This document shows, in pieces, positions 5,695-6,455 of a DNA stretch of 6,455 nt. A program made the position numbers and the translations under genes. Every line of letters starts with the position of its first letter. Within the stretch, counting starts at the first letter, position 1. The notes under the pieces are model-generated. The model was not told the DNA's origin. It did not search any database and saw only the letters and a program-made list of their open reading frames with translations. The stretch covers positions 1-6,455 of the forward strand of contig JAENIZ010000100.1 of NCBI GenBank assembly GCA_016844485.1. The letters are read 5' to 3'. The stretch is from Gammaproteobacteria bacterium. Its GTDB lineage: Bacteria; Pseudomonadota; Gammaproteobacteria; Eutrophobiales; Eutrophobiaceae.

Positions 5695-6193
5695 ATTTCT
5701 CTATTACTTCTGCCTTTTCAATAAGAATAGGTTCTTCCGGTACATCCTGAAAATCTGATCGTTTTGTCGTACTGACCTCTTCGATCTTTTCCACGATATC
5801 CAATCCATTAACGACCATGCCGAATACACAGTAGCCCCATCCATCATCCGTTTCAGAACGGAAATCCAGAAAGGCATTATCAGTCGTATTAATAAAGAAT
5901 TGGGCACTGGCGGAATGCGGCTCCGGGGTGCGGGCCATCGCAATCGTACCGAAGAGATTTTTCAGTCCATTGTTGGCCTCATTTCTGATGGGGGGCCTGG
6001 TGGTTTTCTCTTTCATATGGACATCCAGCCCCACTCCATGGATGACGAAATCATCAATCACCCGGTGAAATATTGTCCCGTCATAATGACCATTTATGAC
6101 ATAGGAAATAAAGTTCTCCACGGTCTTTGGGGCCTTCTTGGCATCGAGTTCTAGGATAATACCGCCATAACTTGTTGTGAGTTGCACCTTCAT
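5693..6193 (-). CDS. ppiB: Cytoplasmic peptidyl-prolyl cis-trans isomerase B (cyclophilin)
   Basis: PpiB catalyses cis-trans isomerisation of Xaa-Pro bonds during protein folding. The 166-residue protein matches E. coli PpiB (164) along its length and lacks a signal peptide, so it is the cytoplasmic paralogue rather than PpiA. Cyclophilin landmarks are the TVENF motif (24-28), FHRVID (42-47) with the catalytic Arg44, Phe49, NEANNGLKN (71-79), GTIAMART (82-89), and SASAQFFIN (94-102) followed by a WGYCVFG segment. In the pocket motif that normally reads F-M/V-I-Q-G-G, this protein has FVIHGVG: the usual Gln is His52 and the second Gly is Val54. The remaining pocket looks intact. The ATG at 6193 has an excellent GGAGG at 6200-6204. 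It is the first gene of a leftward unit with lpxH. Confidence 0.95.
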   Translation of the reverse strand: MKVQLTTSYGGIILELDAKKAPKTVENFISYVINGHYDGTIFHRVIDDFVIHGVGLDVHMKEKTTRPPIRNEANNGLKNLFGTIAMARTPEPHSASAQFFINTTDNAFLDFRSETDDGWGYCVFGMVVNGLDIVEKIEEVSTTKRSDFQDVPEEPILIEKAEVIEK

Positions 6194-6198
6194 GCTGG

Positions 6199-6204
6199 TC
6201 CTCC
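6199..6204 (-). promoter_or_regulatory. Ribosome binding site of ppiB
   Basis: GGAGGA on the minus strand, within a longer G-run, lies five bases before the ATG at 6193. It is the strongest ribosome binding site that serves a gene in the window. Confidence 0.75.
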
Positions 6205-6250
6205 CCCCGTAGCTGGGTATGTGTATCTAATCTGGTGTGAGAGGATGAGG

Positions 6251-6279
6251 TTTATACCCCTCATTATTTATATGGTAAA
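6251..6279 (-). promoter_or_regulatory. Candidate sigma-70 promoter of ppiB-lpxH
   Basis: On the minus strand TTTACC (6274-6279, four of six matches to TTGACA) is followed after exactly 17 bases by TATAAA (6251-6256, five of six matches to TATAAT). The transcript would start near 6244, about 50 bases before the ppiB ATG. The -10 hexamer lies within the loop of a six-base inverted repeat, ATGAGG (6245-6250) and CCTCAT (6259-6264), which could bind a regulator or simply be chance. Confidence 0.5.
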
Positions 6280-6455
6280 GGCTTTCTGATTACACACAAG
6301 ACAAAGGCAGATTTTATCCACGCATTTGAAAGGAGGTTTCAGCGATATTTACTTTTTCTTTGTGAGACCATGGGCTTTTCGTTAACATGCGTGAGCCCCC
6401 AGAGATTAATTGAATATTTTAAATGTTGACAATTTATAACAGTCTCACCGGTAAA
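6280..6455. other. Non-coding stretch at the right edge, no gene identified
   Basis: I find no open frame of meaningful length here on either strand. There is a perfect ribosome-binding-like AAAGGAGG at 6329-6336 on the plus strand, but no start codon at the right distance and a stop soon after. A perfect TTGACA (6426-6431) on the plus strand could be the -35 of a promoter for a rightward gene beyond the window; the matching -10 position falls at the very edge and does not look good as far as it can be read. Confidence 0.4.

Noticed and set aside
6314..6322. DnaA-box-like TTATCCACG
   Set aside because: It is a single near match (one mismatch to TTATCCACA) with no cluster, no AT-rich unwinding region and no dnaA or dnaN nearby.
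6329..6426. Small plus-strand gene after AAAGGAGG, or an 18-codon ORF from ATG 6370
   Set aside because: No start codon lies 5-10 bases after the ribosome-binding-like motif, and the ORF at 6370 is short, lacks its own binding site and resembles nothing recognisable.
1..6455. An undescribed multi-gene system, mobile element, CRISPR array or RNA gene
   Set aside because: Every long stretch is accounted for by a recognised family except the truncated Sel1 protein. There are no transposase or integrase signatures, no spaced repeats of CRISPR type, and no cloverleaf or rRNA-like segments that I could find by eye.

Overview
The window looks like chromosomal DNA of a gammaproteobacterium. The order nadC (leftward) / ampD-ampE (rightward), and the adjacent ppiB-lpxH pair, match arrangements known from Escherichia and Pseudomonas, and lpxH implies a lipid-A outer membrane. 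Base composition is moderate, by eye a little under half G+C. The less ordinary content is a pair of tetrahydrofolate one-carbon genes, mtdA and fchA, best known from methylotrophs such as Methylobacterium extorquens and from gammaproteobacterial methanotrophs. A methylotroph or methanotroph is therefore an attractive guess, but no methane- or methanol-oxidation gene is present here to prove it.

Layout: (1) 1-686, leftward, the N-terminal part of a secreted Sel1-repeat protein that runs off the left edge. (2) 713-1570, leftward, mtdA, 26 bases upstream of the Sel1 gene and probably co-transcribed with it. (3) 1571-1804, a 234-base divergent control region. (4) 1805-2428, rightward, fchA; the Shine-Dalgarno places its start at 1805. 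(5) 2429-2499, a short gap between convergent genes containing a 7-base-periodic repeat with an 8-base inverted core. (6) 2500-3333, leftward, nadC. (7) 3334-3461, divergent control region with a good nadC promoter. (8) 3462-4043 ampD and 4050-4916 ampE, rightward, 6 bases apart. (9) 4923-5663 lpxH and 5693-6193 ppiB, leftward, an operon with ppiB first and a credible promoter at 6251-6279. (10) 6194-6455, ppiB upstream region with no gene found.

How the genes work together: MtdA oxidises methylene-tetrahydrofolate (or methylene-tetrahydromethanopterin) with NADP, and FchA hydrolyses methenyl-tetrahydrofolate to 10-formyl-tetrahydrofolate. Together they do the job that FolD does alone in most bacteria. 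NadC makes nicotinate mononucleotide for NAD(P). AmpD recycles anhydro-muropeptides in the cytoplasm and AmpE is its inner-membrane partner gene. LpxH makes lipid X in lipid A synthesis. PpiB is a cytoplasmic cyclophilin. The window is mostly housekeeping. I found no defence system, mobile element, CRISPR array or RNA gene, and no convincing undescribed multi-gene system. The points most worth a second look are the repeat between fchA and nadC, a hexanucleotide repeat that lengthens an active-site strand of NadC, a duplicated start-codon context with a tiny leader ORF before mtdA, and a changed substrate-pocket residue in PpiB.
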